Source of the DNA: Pseudoalteromonas luteoviolacea
Lineage (GTDB): Bacteria; Pseudomonadota; Gammaproteobacteria; Enterobacterales; Alteromonadaceae
Direction of reading: 5' to 3'
DNA: 64,000 nucleotides
Assembly (NCBI RefSeq): GCF_021654285.1
Contig: NZ_JAKFZS010000030.1
Span: 1 to 64,000, forward strand
The position numbers and the translations under genes were made by a program. The notes beneath the pieces are model-generated. The model worked only from the letters and a program-made list of their open reading frames with translations. It did not search any database and was not told where the DNA came from. Shown in pieces: positions 25,627 to 34,160 of this stretch; the first letter of the stretch is position 1; every line of letters starts with the position of its first letter.

Positions 25627-26240
25627 GTACTTTTAACCTCGCCAACCGTTAGCAATGCTGCTATATAAACAAGTGCAAGGAGATCTATAGCAAATGATTG
25701 TGTTGGCAAAGTGGCCGTGTATTCTCGGTAAAAAAAACCAGGAGAAAATGGTGCGGATAATATTAATTCATATGCCTCGCCCCAACTTAAGCCAATATGT
25801 ACGCCACCTAATCCGGAGTAATTTGCTGAAATTGAACCGATAGCAATACTTGGTATTTGTAAAATCTGGTTAAAAATGGATACCCAATACCACTTGTACC
25901 TCTCTTTCACGGCAGTAAAGCCTGCAATAGCATTCAAGGTGATAAAGAACAAATAGTACACCGTTCCTTCAATAGAAGCACCGCCACCTAGAAGTGAGTT
26001 TATAAAGAAATACAAGATTACTATTGAGGCAACTAATTGGAAATAACCAATTATCTTGACTCTATGTTCGGCTAACGAAAAGGCCTCTTCTTCTGACTTG
26101 ATTACTGCGTCATTAACTTCTTCTTTTCGGTTTTCGAGTTCAGAGAGTAATAATGCGTAGTTTGGTGAATCAGGGGAAATATTCTTTTTTACATCAAATA
26201 ATTCATCAATTGTGTATTTTGAGTAATCGATATTGCTCAT
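25596..26240 (-). CDS. Integron cassette: membrane protein, unknown function
   Basis: A 214-residue protein with an N-terminal soluble helix-rich part (about residues 1-60, YTIDELFDVKKNISPDSPNYALLLSELENRKEE) and about four membrane helices after it (IIGYFQLVASIVILYFFIN; VYYLFFITLNAIAGFTA; FNQILQIPSIAIGSI; FAIDLLALVYIAALLTVG). Its 3' end runs into the attC site. The family is unrecognised. Confidence 0.65.
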   Translation of the reverse strand: MSNIDYSKYTIDELFDVKKNISPDSPNYALLLSELENRKEEVNDAVIKSEEEAFSLAEHRVKIIGYFQLVASIVILYFFINSLLGGGASIEGTVYYLFFITLNAIAGFTAVKERYKWYWVSIFNQILQIPSIAIGSISANYSGLGGVHIGLSWGEAYELILSAPFSPGFFYREYTATLPTQSFAIDLLALVYIAALLTVGEVKSTANKQLNQDK

Positions 26241-26254
26241 ATGCTTCCTTCTAC

Positions 26255-26356
26255 TGCTAACTCCCTGTTACGGGGCTGATAATGTTTGGCTAAAATGTGT
26301 AGCGAAGCGAAACCGAGCCAAACTTTACCAGTCCCGTCTTGAACAGCTTGTTAGAA
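26255..26356. other. attC recombination site (array 2)
   Basis: TGCTAAC (26255-26261) and GTTAGAA (26350-26356), 102 bp apart end to end. The interior GGGCTGATAATGTTTGGCT pairs with AGCCAAACTTTACCAGTCCC, giving the long imperfect stem expected of a large attC. Confidence 0.8.
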
Positions 26357-26361
26357 ATGAT

Positions 26362-26766
26362 TTATAGCAATGCAAAACCTTTAGGCGCTAGAGGTTTATT
26401 AAATTTGTATAAATTGACGTAAATAATAGCTGGCTTTTCTTGACCTTTATATGACAGCTGGTAACGATCTAACATGCCACCGCCAAAAGGCATTGATTTA
26501 TCTTCAAATGCACAGCAACTGCCAAGCCGTGTAACTTTAACTTTTTCACCGTTCGGACCTATTAGCCCTTCAAAATATTCTATGTGTGCACCAGCACTTT
26601 TAGTACCACGTAAAAAGCCACCCAATTCTATTGGCTTATTCTCCGTGTAGCCGTACTCAGGATCATTTGACGTTAATTGAAAACTACCCGCCGAAAGAGG
26701 TTTTTTCGGTGTAGTATCACACCCGAGAATTAATAAAGTGAAAAAGATCACTAAAACTTGCTTCAT
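26362..26766 (-). CDS. Integron cassette: lipoprotein, unknown function
   Basis: A 134-residue lipoprotein. The leader MKQVLVIFFTLLILGCD ends at lipobox ILGC (Cys16). The mature part is beta-rich, with a Cys pair in RLGSCCAFEDKSMPFGGG. The GSCC and surface Gly-rich block are distinctive, but I do not recognise a family. It reads away from attI like its neighbours. Confidence 0.65.
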   Translation of the reverse strand: MKQVLVIFFTLLILGCDTTPKKPLSAGSFQLTSNDPEYGYTENKPIELGGFLRGTKSAGAHIEYFEGLIGPNGEKVKVTRLGSCCAFEDKSMPFGGGMLDRYQLSYKGQEKPAIIYVNLYKFNKPLAPKGFALL

Positions 26767-26785
26767 TGCAGATACTCCATTTTAT

Positions 26786-26816
26786 TTCTAACGCCTCGCT
26801 TAAGCGGTTGTTAGTT
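26786..26816. other. Very short attC-like site (array 2)
   Basis: TTCTAAC (26786-26792) and GTTAGTT (26810-26816) frame only 31 bases (CGCCTCGCTTAAGCG between). The central bases present in the other sites are missing, so this is probably a deleted attC. Confidence 0.55.
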
Positions 26817-26822
26817 ACCGCA

Positions 26823-27566
26823 TTACTTCCCTAACTTTATACAGTTAGGCTTTACTTTAAATACTCCATGTGTTGCTGATAATATGGAATTTGAGACTTT
26901 ACTTGTATTAAAACCCAATAGCACCATAGCCATTGGTGGGACAACTTTCATTTCTACAGGGCAGTCTCCTTTATATGTCATGACAAAACCAATCGGCAAA
27001 GCACCATCTCTCTTAAGCCAAACTTTAGAAGTTAGTTCACCATTGACACTGCTTTTTAAAACTTCTTCAAATTTCCAATCGAAGTAGTCAATAGCCTCTG
27101 CAACTGAGGCTGTAGCCATAAATCTTACTTGCCTATGGGTCATATTTATTTTCTGCGCTACATACGCACTACTGACATAGTCATTTTGTGATTGGTGAAG
27201 ATGAGTCCAAGCCGAGTTTGTTAGCTCCGTATTCGGTTTCATCGGCGAATTACACTTTATTCTTCCTAAAAGAAGGAAATCCCTAGTACCTAAGCTCACC
27301 ATCTGCCCCGCAACTGGAGACTTAAAGCTTCCGTGTATAGTTTCATCCCATTTCGAAAGAGTTTTAAAACCATCAGGGCAAGTTTCCTCAGCTGCTTTTA
27401 CCCAGCTTTCCTCAACAAACACTTTATCTGTACCGTGATACTCAATGTAATATGTACCGTTTTTAGGAATAACCACGTAGCCATACTTAGCCTTAAGTGG
27501 TTGGTAAGTTGCTGTACACCCCGTCAGGATTACTGCTAAAAAAATTAAAACTAATCTCGATATCAT
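26823..27566 (-). CDS. Integron cassette: lipoprotein, unknown function
   Basis: A 247-residue lipoprotein. The leader MISRLVLIFLAVILTGC ends at lipobox LTGC (Cys17). The sequence continues with strand-rich blocks (KYGYVVIPKNGTYYIEY; HGSFKSPVAGQMVSLGTRDF). A Gln/His-rich helix (YVAQKINMTHRQVRFMAT) lies in the middle, and there are Cys in EETCPDGF, IKCNSP, GDCPVE and NCIKL. Four or more Cys suggest disulfides in the periplasm. No family is recognised. Confidence 0.65.
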   Translation of the reverse strand: MISRLVLIFLAVILTGCTATYQPLKAKYGYVVIPKNGTYYIEYHGTDKVFVEESWVKAAEETCPDGFKTLSKWDETIHGSFKSPVAGQMVSLGTRDFLLLGRIKCNSPMKPNTELTNSAWTHLHQSQNDYVSSAYVAQKINMTHRQVRFMATASVAEAIDYFDWKFEEVLKSSVNGELTSKVWLKRDGALPIGFVMTYKGDCPVEMKVVPPMAMVLLGFNTSKVSNSILSATHGVFKVKPNCIKLGK

Positions 27567-27609
27567 TATTTGACTCTTAAATTTTGGGGGCTGGAAAAAC
27601 GCCCGTGGT

Positions 27610-27661
27610 AACTAACGCTCGCCTAAGCGGAAAGTTTCCAGACAGAAGCGCTTTGTTAGGA
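27610..27661. other. attC-like recombination site (array 2)
   Basis: AACTAAC (27610-27616) and GTTAGGA (27655-27661); 52 bp. Interior GCTCGCCTAAGCGGAAAG and AGAAGCGC. It overlaps the stop of the ankyrin gene. Confidence 0.7.
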
Positions 27662-28048
27662 CTTTTCATAAAACTGAGCCACGTTGTCGTTACCAATAGT
27701 TTTAGCCAATAACACAGGGCTGACACCCGACTTATTTTCAGCATTTGGGTTTGCTCCAGCACACAAAAGAAGCTCTATAACACTGCCATCCCCCTTGCAC
27801 GACATGGTTGCCCTCCAGAGCGGAGTGTTACCAAAGACATCCCTTAACTCTAAGTCTGCTCCGGCTTCTAAAAGTAATGAAGCTGTTGCACAGCAATTTG
27901 TTTGAGCGGCGCAATGCAATGCTGCCCAGCCTTGTTTACATTGACGATTTATTAGCGCACCTGACTGAATAAGTGCTCGAACCTTCTCTGCATTTCCTTC
28001 TAAAGCAGCATAATGAAGTTCTGAACGATCATCTTTATCGATATTCAT
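27656..28048 (-). CDS. Integron cassette: ankyrin-repeat protein
   Basis: A soluble protein of 130 residues made of four ankyrin repeats: SELHYAALEGNAEKVRALIQ; WAALHCAAQTNCCATASLLLEAGADLELRD; NTPLWRATMSC with IELLLCAGANPNAE; and SPVLLAKTIGNDNVAQFY. I start it at MNIDKDD (28048), next to the attC end, because the 11 codons upstream lie inside the attC box. Ankyrin proteins bind other proteins; the partner is unknown. The stop overlaps attC. Confidence 0.85.
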   Translation of the reverse strand: MNIDKDDRSELHYAALEGNAEKVRALIQSGALINRQCKQGWAALHCAAQTNCCATASLLLEAGADLELRDVFGNTPLWRATMSCKGDGSVIELLLCAGANPNAENKSGVSPVLLAKTIGNDNVAQFYEKS

Positions 28049-28054
28049 GTGTAT

Positions 28055-28153
28055 CCCTAACACCTCGCTTAACCGGCGCAAAATAGCAGGCTAGAATTAG
28101 CGACTAAAGAGCACAAGCCTGTTGTTTTGCGTCCTTTGGTTGAAGCGTTTGTG
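28055..28153. other. attC recombination site (array 2)
   Basis: CCCTAAC (28055-28061) pairs with a weaker box GTTTGTG (28147-28153). The interior CTAGAATTAGCGACTAAAG and TTTTGCGTCC are shared with 20429-20530. Length 99 bp. Confidence 0.7.
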
Positions 28154-28163
28154 ATGTGTTTAA

Positions 28164-28400
28164 TTACTCATAGTGTCTTGCTGCTTGAATTGCATCTGCA
28201 AATAGCTGCCAACTTGGCGTATCTGCGTCAACTGCTAGATTGAAGTTTTTATAATACCCATCAGCATCATTGAGCCAAGCTCCAAGAGCTTCAACAAAAT
28301 CACTAGCAGTTTTATTTTCCCAACTTTCAGGATTTTCCAAGGACAAAGACTTTATCAATGATAAAAGTTCGCTCTTGCTATTTACACTCGGTTTATTCAT
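28164..28400 (-). CDS. Integron cassette: DUF7660-like protein
   Basis: A 78-residue soluble protein. The pattern DFVEALGAWLNDADGYY, followed by PSWQLFADAIQAARHYE, is that of the DUF7660 family of small proteins with no known function. It lies second from the attI-like region. Confidence 0.75.
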   Translation of the reverse strand: MNKPSVNSKSELLSLIKSLSLENPESWENKTASDFVEALGAWLNDADGYYKNFNLAVDADTPSWQLFADAIQAARHYE

Positions 28401-28421
28401 AAACGTACAACTTAGTTGAAC

Positions 28422-28466
28422 ACATAACGCGGCGGGAAGGCATCGGGTGGATGGGTTTTGTTAAGC
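28422..28466. other. attC-like recombination site (array 2), short
   Basis: ACATAAC (28422-28428) and GTTAAGC (28460-28466), 45 bp apart end to end. Interior GCGGCGGGAAGGCATCGGG. It overlaps the stop of the first cassette gene. Confidence 0.65.
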
Positions 28467-28916
28467 GCTTTCTCGGACCCAAGTCAACCCAACCTCTTCT
28501 TCCGCTGTGGAGCAGCAAAAAAGTAAAGAGCCGCCATGGCTGCTTTGCTTAAGGATCTTGTCAGCCTTGCTTTCGATAGCATTCACCATATCTAGATAGA
28601 AACGACTATCAACGCATTCGTCTTCAATATATTTTTCAACGATGTTAATCGCAGTAAAGTCGCCAAGTGATAGATTACGACCAATATTAGCTTGCCATAG
28701 TAAGGCTTGCTCAAGATCTCCTTCGATGATGGACTGTCGAAAGTATTTCATACTGTACTTGTTCGATTCAGCTAATCGAACTTTCGAGTTTTCTTCAGTG
28801 TCAATACAAATACTTACAAAGCCAGATTCGTGTTCGTAATAAATCGCAAAGGTATATATATCAAGGTTACACGCTTTCAGAAGTGTTTCATCTATGAGAT
28901 TTTCGAATAAGTCCAT
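28461..28916 (-). CDS. Integron cassette, first position: DUF4303 protein
   Basis: A 151-residue soluble protein that fits the DUF4303 pattern: a FAIYYEHESGFVSICIDTEENSK strand block, a central W-rich helix, and the C-terminal LLFCCSTAEEEVGLTWVRES. Its role is unknown. It is the cassette nearest the attI-like region of unit 2, so it would be the first to be expressed from any promoter there. Confidence 0.7.
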   Translation of the reverse strand: MDLFENLIDETLLKACNLDIYTFAIYYEHESGFVSICIDTEENSKVRLAESNKYSMKYFRQSIIEGDLEQALLWQANIGRNLSLGDFTAINIVEKYIEDECVDSRFYLDMVNAIESKADKILKQSSHGGSLLFCCSTAEEEVGLTWVRESA

Positions 28917-28930
28917 TACTACCTCTTACG

Positions 28931-29160
28931 GCTTAACAATTTAATATCGATCCAATGGGTCGTTTTTCTACCGAACCACGGGGTATTTTTCTCTTTTTAC
29001 CAGTTTTATCACAATAACTAACTTGTTGCTACATATATATTTTTCAATCATTATAGACATTATGGAAAGGATCAAAACGACCCAATAGGTCGTTTTCTTG
29101 ACTATGGGAGATACACAGTAACTCTGTGTATAAATACAGATATCTTTTAGAGCTGACTTA
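28931..29160. promoter_or_regulatory. attI-like region and divergent promoter region, unit 2
   Basis: Begins with the box GCTTAAC (28931-28937, GTTAAGC on the minus strand). It contains CGATCCAATGGGTCG (28948-28962) and the palindrome AAAACGACCCA around a centre base with TAGGTCGTTTT (29074-29096, one base off the perfect copy in unit 1). It is homologous along its length to 21762-21991. Confidence 0.7.
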
Positions 29161-29298
29161 ATGAGAACTCATTCACCATTTTTAAGCCACATCGTCGAGT
29201 TTATGTTGACTAAGCAATATTCACTCAGAACCGTTGATACATACCTTAAGTGGATTTCTCCCTATATTCACTGTCATGGTAAACGACACCCAGCTTAA
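29161..29298 (+). pseudogene. intI: Broken integron integrase intI, unit 2
   Basis: Encodes 45 residues of the integrase N-terminal domain (FLSHIVEFMLTKQYSLRTVD, then TYLKWISPYIHCHGKRHPA) and stops at a TAA after HPA. Its start is identical to that of unit 1. The whole catalytic domain is absent. Confidence 0.85.
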
Positions 29299-29354
29299 AT
29301 GTATGGTAGAGGCTTACATGTAATCTATTAATGCTGAAACCGAACAAAGCAGAT

Positions 29355-29640
29355 TGAATATGGATCCTGAATCAAATTCAGGATTAACGTGCAAAATGTA
29401 ACGACTGCGAGCGAAGCGAGTACGTTTAATTTGCGCAAGGTGAATATCGTGTGAAAGGTTAATGACACATCGCGAAGCGCTGGCATTCTTTTCACGCAAG
29501 GTGAAATGAACCATTCTAACCAAAGGTAATCGATACGCCTCTATTAACCCATCGCAGATTCTCTACGTCATTCCGGACTTGCTCCGGAAACCATAAACTA
29601 GCCGCAGAATAAATAGTTCCTGATTCAAACTCAAGAACAC
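29355..29640. repeat. Cluster of palindromic intergenic repeats (right flank of unit 2)
   Basis: Contains a partial GGATCCTGAATCAA copy (29362), a GCGAGCGAAGCGAG copy (about 29408), a GCGAAGCGCTGGCATTC copy (about 29472) and a TTCCGGACTTGCTCCGGAA copy (29571-29589). It ends next to the MCP gene. The block before it (29299-29354) holds no gene. Confidence 0.75.
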
Positions 29641-29654
29641 AAACACTCGATACC

Positions 29655-31283
29655 TTATGCCTTAAATGAATCAACCTTTTCTTTCAAGCTGCTGGTGTAA
29701 TCCCCCAGTGCACTACTCACCTCAGCATTGAGCTGCGCGTTTTTAGCAATTTCTATGATGCTATTGTTAAATTCATTAATATTTGTGCTAATCTCAGCAA
29801 TCACAGAGGTTTGCTCTTCAGTCGCAGTCGAAACTTGTACATTCATATCGATGATCTCGTTCACCGCGCTATTGATTTCATTCATATATTTTGCCGACTC
29901 GTTCGCTTTTTCAACGCTCGAAGTCGCACTCGTTTGCGCATTTTCCATCGCAGTAACGGCATTTTGCGCCATTGACTGTAGCTTGGTGATCATCTCTTTA
30001 ATTGACTCAGTTGCTTTTTGCGTATTATGCGCCAGCTGCCTAACTTCATCTGCAACGACCGCAAAGCCTCTGCCCGACTCGCCAGCCCGAGCAGCTTCAA
30101 TCGCAGCATTTAATGCCAATAAATTGGTTTGTTCGGCAACACCTTGGATCATCAATACAACTTGGTTAATTTCGTTACTTTGCGTATTTAAAGCTTGAAT
30201 TTGTTCGGTATTGTCTGCAACCAAGCCGGCTAACTGCTCAATCGACTGGATATTTTGAGTGATGGTACTCGTACCTTGCTGAGCAAGCGTACCCGATGTT
30301 TCAGCTTTTTGTGCTGTTAACTGTGCATTGTTAGCCACTTCTTGAATAGCAGCACTCATTTGCGTCACAGCTGTCGCAATCATAGCGGTTTGCTGCTCTT
30401 GATCCTGAGACGTATTTGCCATCGATGAGCTAATAGATGTCAAATTGGTAGATGTCGAGGTCAATTCACCTATCATTTCAATAAGACTTTGAACAAGGTT
30501 GTGCAAACAATCGACCATCATATTAAAGTCATTGCCAATTTCGCTAAGCTCGTCTTCGCCAACCACTTTTACCCGCTGCGTTAAATCCGCATTTTGTGCA
30601 ATGGTTTTAATGGTACGTCGCAAACCTTTTAATGGCTTATGGATAGAGCCGTAGATCAACCAACTTACACTCAGCATAACAACAATCACAAGTACAGACG
30701 CGACTATCATGCCAATCCTTGCTGCACCCGCTTCTTCATGACTCACTTCAATCAGTTTGCTGGCTTCATCTAGCTGCAGCACCATCAGTTCATTGTAACC
30801 TTTGCTCAGTGGGTCAAACGTCTCGTAGAGATCTTTAACAAACTGGTTGTAAGGCACAGAGTCAAACTTATCTTGTGCTATTAAGCGCTGATACTCTTGA
30901 ATAAGCTGATTAACTTCCCGCTCAGCCTGCTTAATTTGCTGAACTATCGATTGCTCTTGACTGGTCAACTTACCTCCTAAGTAAATTTCCCACTCGGCTA
31001 TGGCTATTGATTTGGCCTCTTCAATATTATCAAGCGCTTGTGATGGCGTTAATTGCTTGCCTCTTAACTTATGAAATGTATCAACAATAACCACCGCATA
31101 GTTATCTGAGACCACTTTAATCTCTTTAAGTGGTAAGACTCGGCCAGAGTACATCTTGTCCATGTTCGTAACGAGGTGAGAAATCGTAGTGAGCGTAAAC
31201 ACTGTCGCAATCACAAAAAGGATTGCAGGTAATCCAGACAACGACAATAAACGGCTTTGTACAGAGAAATTATTCAACATCAA
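29655..31283 (-). CDS. Methyl-accepting chemotaxis protein
   Basis: A 542-residue chemoreceptor. An N-terminal membrane helix (LLSLSGLPAILFVIATVFTL) and a second (AARIGMIVASVLVIVVMLSVSWLIY, about residues 188-212) frame a periplasmic four-helix-type sensor of about 150 residues. A HAMP linker follows (KGLRRTIKTIAQNADLTQRV), then the coiled-coil signalling domain with the hairpin tip EQTNLLALNAAIEAARAGESGRGFAVVADEVRQLA. The C-terminus (LKEKVDSF) lacks the CheR-binding NWETF pentapeptide. The ligand cannot be deduced. The gene is monocistronic and lies beyond the end of the integron region. Confidence 0.95.
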   Translation of the reverse strand: MMLNNFSVQSRLLSLSGLPAILFVIATVFTLTTISHLVTNMDKMYSGRVLPLKEIKVVSDNYAVVIVDTFHKLRGKQLTPSQALDNIEEAKSIAIAEWEIYLGGKLTSQEQSIVQQIKQAEREVNQLIQEYQRLIAQDKFDSVPYNQFVKDLYETFDPLSKGYNELMVLQLDEASKLIEVSHEEAGAARIGMIVASVLVIVVMLSVSWLIYGSIHKPLKGLRRTIKTIAQNADLTQRVKVVGEDELSEIGNDFNMMVDCLHNLVQSLIEMIGELTSTSTNLTSISSSMANTSQDQEQQTAMIATAVTQMSAAIQEVANNAQLTAQKAETSGTLAQQGTSTITQNIQSIEQLAGLVADNTEQIQALNTQSNEINQVVLMIQGVAEQTNLLALNAAIEAARAGESGRGFAVVADEVRQLAHNTQKATESIKEMITKLQSMAQNAVTAMENAQTSATSSVEKANESAKYMNEINSAVNEIIDMNVQVSTATEEQTSVIAEISTNINEFNNSIIEIAKNAQLNAEVSSALGDYTSSLKEKVDSFKA

Positions 31284-31464
31284 ATTTTCCTTAGGCTTTG
31301 CCTAGTTACCTTGATATTTGAGTATTGACTAACTATGTGAAATTACAATGTAAAAATGGAATTGATCTACTAAAGTCTTGGATCAAATTGGCTGTTCAAA
31401 CCACTTTGTCACATAATCGAAAAAGATCACTGTGTGACAAGCTAATTTAGCGACGCATTCAATA

Positions 31465-31683
31465 TTATAAACTTGCCATATAATACACTTGGCAAACTAC
31501 TGCTAAATAACTTAAAAACAGTACTTTATGTGCAATGGGCTGCTGAGTCTTAAATGCTGAAATAAATGCACAAATAAGTGAAAATATAAGAGAGAGGAAG
31601 TATACTATTGCCATCACAAACACAATTTGTTGCGGCAGATAAAAATCACAGTCATAAGAGCACCTACAGAACCGCTCTATCAT
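31465..31683 (-). CDS. Putative small membrane protein
   Basis: Seventy-two residues starting MIERFC, with two hydrophobic segments (QIVFVMAIVYFLSLIFSLICAFI; AHKVLFLSYLAVVCQVYYMA). I use the ATG at 31683; a TTG four codons upstream is open too. I see no strong ribosome site and no family. It may be real because the hydrophobic pattern is regular, but the support is thin. Confidence 0.35.
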   Translation of the reverse strand: MIERFCRCSYDCDFYLPQQIVFVMAIVYFLSLIFSLICAFISAFKTQQPIAHKVLFLSYLAVVCQVYYMASL

Positions 31684-31811
31684 TAAGCTGGCCAATATCG
31701 TTTGTAACGCCCCCCAACGCTTAATAAGAGCAAAGCGATATGTGGCAAATGTTGGAAAATAAATCCTTGTTTATAGTCCACTATATATCCTTTTAAAACA
31801 TTAGAACAGCA

Positions 31812-32276
31812 TCATGCACTAGTATAAAACGCTCCACCAGCACCAAATTGATATGCCTCTAATGTTTTAAGTAAGTCTTTTGCAAATTCGATCTCTGACT
31901 CAACACCATTTTTAGTCGCTTCTCTTAACTTGTCACGCTGCATTGCGATGACATCAATCTGCTCACTCTCAGCCTTAGCAAGCGCAGCTGGTGACACAGC
32001 ACCACTCGCCTGATTAAGTCCTGTTTTTGTTGCGTGATAATGCAAAGACAGTGATGCATGTTGACCAAGATTTATTACTCCTTCGTCATATAATACCTTT
32101 GATGCCGCTGAGAGCTCTTTCATCGACATTTTTGTAAAATCATACTCTTTCTCAATCGCGAGCTGAGCACTATCTGTATGGTGCGGCAATACTTTGCCTG
32201 GCTTTTCCGTAGATAAATTATCTCGGTTTTGAGTCTGATATTGGTTATAACTAAAAGATTGGCCTTGAACAATCAC
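31812..32276 (-). CDS. Hypothetical protein, helical
   Basis: A soluble protein of about 154 residues. A GTG start at 32276 has AAGGATAAG eight bases upstream and begins VIVQGQSFSYNQY; the listed ATG farther upstream has no ribosome site. The N-terminal 50 residues are Gln/Ser/Thr-rich and probably disordered. The rest is helical (FTKMSMKELSAASKVLYDEGVINLGQHASLS; MQRDKLREATKNGVESEIEFAKDLLKTLEAYQF) and ends FGAGGAFYTSA. The pattern is seen in small structural or cytoplasmic proteins of Alteromonadales, with no named family I can confirm. Confidence 0.6.
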   Translation of the reverse strand: MIVQGQSFSYNQYQTQNRDNLSTEKPGKVLPHHTDSAQLAIEKEYDFTKMSMKELSAASKVLYDEGVINLGQHASLSLHYHATKTGLNQASGAVSPAALAKAESEQIDVIAMQRDKLREATKNGVESEIEFAKDLLKTLEAYQFGAGGAFYTSA

Positions 32277-32429
32277 TATACTTATCCTTGTTCCCTTGAT
32301 TACATCAGTGACTGCAAGGTATATGCCTATTATTTTCAAATAATGCATATATTGAAAATAAAGACGCGTCCAGTGAGCTCTTCAAATAACTTCAAAACGA
32401 ACAGATTTCAGCCAACCTTAAAAATAATA

Positions 32430-32450
32430 AAGCCCGCTTTTGCGGGCCTT
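32430..32450 (-). terminator. Terminator downstream of the GH3 fragment
   Basis: GCCCGC (32432-32437) and GCGGGC (32442-32447) with a four-base loop, followed on the minus strand by TTTATTATTTTTA. It sits just past the stop of the beta-glucosidase fragment, as a normal 3' end would. Confidence 0.7.
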
Positions 32451-32463
32451 CGTCAAGCGTACT

Positions 32464-32752
32464 CTAGTTACATTCAACGATTGAAGCTTCTGATGTTGAT
32501 GCCCTAAGCGCTATTTTACTCACCCCTACTTCAGCGTTTCCAGCAAGCGAGAGTTTAAATGGAGACATTGTTTGAGATAACTCAGCGCCAAGGCATGCAA
32601 AGCAAGTCAAAGGCACGGCTAACTGCTGCCAACCATTTCTCATCTGGTATTTTCACTTGTGAGCGGCATTTCATCTCTCTCTGACAATTCATCCCTATAT
32701 AGGCTTCTGAGATCGAACCTGATTTTAAGGATATATCAAATGTTAAGTACGC
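32464..32752 (-). pseudogene. C-terminal fragment of a GH3 beta-glucosidase (ExoP-like domain)
   Basis: Two overlapping minus-strand frames join end to end: LTFDISLKSGSISEAYIGMN, ending VKIPDEKW, then a frameshift near 32645, then QQLAVPLTCFACLGAELSQ and SPFKLSLAGNAEVGVSKIAL, and the stop at 32464. Together they show the galactose-binding-like ExoP domain that ends GH3 glucan beta-glucosidases (pattern FDV ... MNC ... EWQxLxIPLxCF ... PFxLxxxGxxxLxxxxIxL). The rest of the enzyme (about 700 residues) is gone. The real gene's terminator is kept. Confidence 0.75.
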
Positions 32753-32840
32753 TCATATTACTTAAACAGGGAAATCTGTTTTAAATTATTGAGTTTATTT
32801 TACTTTGTAAGAGTGGTAATACATATTAAACCAAGCAAAC

Positions 32841-32876
32841 AAAAACGCCCTCGGCCATATGACCGAGGGCGTTAAA
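32841..32876 (-). terminator. Terminator of trhO
   Basis: AACGCCCTCGG (32844-32854) pairs perfectly with CCGAGGGCGTT (32863-32873), with T-runs on both sides; on the minus strand it follows the trhO stop by about 30 bases. Confidence 0.85.
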
Positions 32877-32908
32877 AATCGATATTACTTTTTAAAAGCT
32901 AGAGCAAA

Positions 32909-33895
32909 TTAAGCTGATTGCTTACGCTGCGCTTCTTTTTGCGCTTGCTTTTGCTCTTTACGTTGACGCAGTGCTTCTTGCGCTTCGTGACCAATATGGC
33001 CTTCACCACGTTCTTTTGCCAGTTCCATTTGCTTTTGGCGCTCTGCAAAACGGGCTTTTTGCTCTTCAGTCACATTGTCGAAGCAGTGGTGGCAAGAAAC
33101 CCCTTCCATGTACTGCTCTAATTGCATTTCTTCCTCAGTGATAGGCATGCGACATGCGTGACATTGCTCGTAAGAGCCTTTGTTTAGGTCATGGTCAACT
33201 GCGACGCGGTTATCAAATACGAAACACTCACCTTCCCACATTGTCTCTTCTTTTGGCACGTCTTCTAAATACTTAAGAATACCGCCTTCTAGGTGATAAA
33301 CCTCTTCAAAACCCTGCTCTTTCATGTAAGCAGTTGATTTTTCGCAGCGAATACCGCCAGTACAGAACATAGCTACTTTTTTGTTTTTCTTAGGGTCTAG
33401 GTTTTTTTCAGCCCATTCAGGGAATTCGCGGAAAGTTTTAGTTTTTGGGTCAACTGCATTTTTGAACGTGCCGATTTCAATTTCGTAATCGTTACGTGTA
33501 TCAACAAGTACCACTTCTGGATCTGAGATAAGTGCATTCCAATCTTCAGGCTTAACATAAGTACCCACCACTTTTTTCGGGTCGATACCGTGTACACCCA
33601 TGGTCACGATCTCTTTTTTCAACTTAACTTTAGTGCGGTAGAACGGACATGTTTCGTCGTAAGACTCTTTGTAAACGATGTTGTCTAAACCGGGTTGTTT
33701 GTCTAGCCATGCTAGCAATGCATCAATGCCTTCACGCTGCGCAGCAACGGTACCGTTAATACCTTCTTCTGCTAGAAGTAGCGTACCACGCACTTCGTTT
33801 TCTTCCATAACTTGCAATAAAGGTTGGCGGATCTGCTCAAAGTTAGGCAGTGAAACGAACTTATACATTGCACAAACAACATAAGGTTTAGTCAT
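32909..33895 (-). CDS. trhO: tRNA uridine(34) hydroxylase (rhodanese-like)
   Basis: A 328-residue protein matching TrhO (YceA), which uses molecular oxygen to hydroxylate uridine 34 of tRNAs as the first step of 5-methoxyuridine-type modification. An N-terminal ferredoxin-like domain (LLLAEEGINGTVAA, about residues 39-52) precedes a rhodanese domain with the catalytic Cys in FCTGGIRCEKSTAYM (about residues 177-191). A C-terminal zinc-ribbon-like region (QCHACRMPITEEEM; VSCHHCFDNV) and a charged Lys/Gln-rich tail follow. The length is typical of gammaproteobacterial members. Confidence 0.92.
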   Translation of the reverse strand: MTKPYVVCAMYKFVSLPNFEQIRQPLLQVMEENEVRGTLLLAEEGINGTVAAQREGIDALLAWLDKQPGLDNIVYKESYDETCPFYRTKVKLKKEIVTMGVHGIDPKKVVGTYVKPEDWNALISDPEVVLVDTRNDYEIEIGTFKNAVDPKTKTFREFPEWAEKNLDPKKNKKVAMFCTGGIRCEKSTAYMKEQGFEEVYHLEGGILKYLEDVPKEETMWEGECFVFDNRVAVDHDLNKGSYEQCHACRMPITEEEMQLEQYMEGVSCHHCFDNVTEEQKARFAERQKQMELAKERGEGHIGHEAQEALRQRKEQKQAQKEAQRKQSA

Positions 33896-34160
33896 AATAA
33901 TTCTCTTTTATAAGCTTTAAAACAACCTACACTTAAACACGACGCGTAGGCACAAACCGAATCGTAAATCCGGCGCTGAGGCGTGTATTTTACGGATTTA
34001 TGAAACAAATGCAAAACACGCAGAATCAAGTGCTGAGTTTTTGTTCCAAGTGATTAAAACAAAAGCAAAAACAGTTTTAACCCTATATTTATATAGTGCC
34101 TTTGTCTGGCACTTTGCTATAATGGCGCGTTTTTTAGAATAATGATTGGAGAAAGTAACT

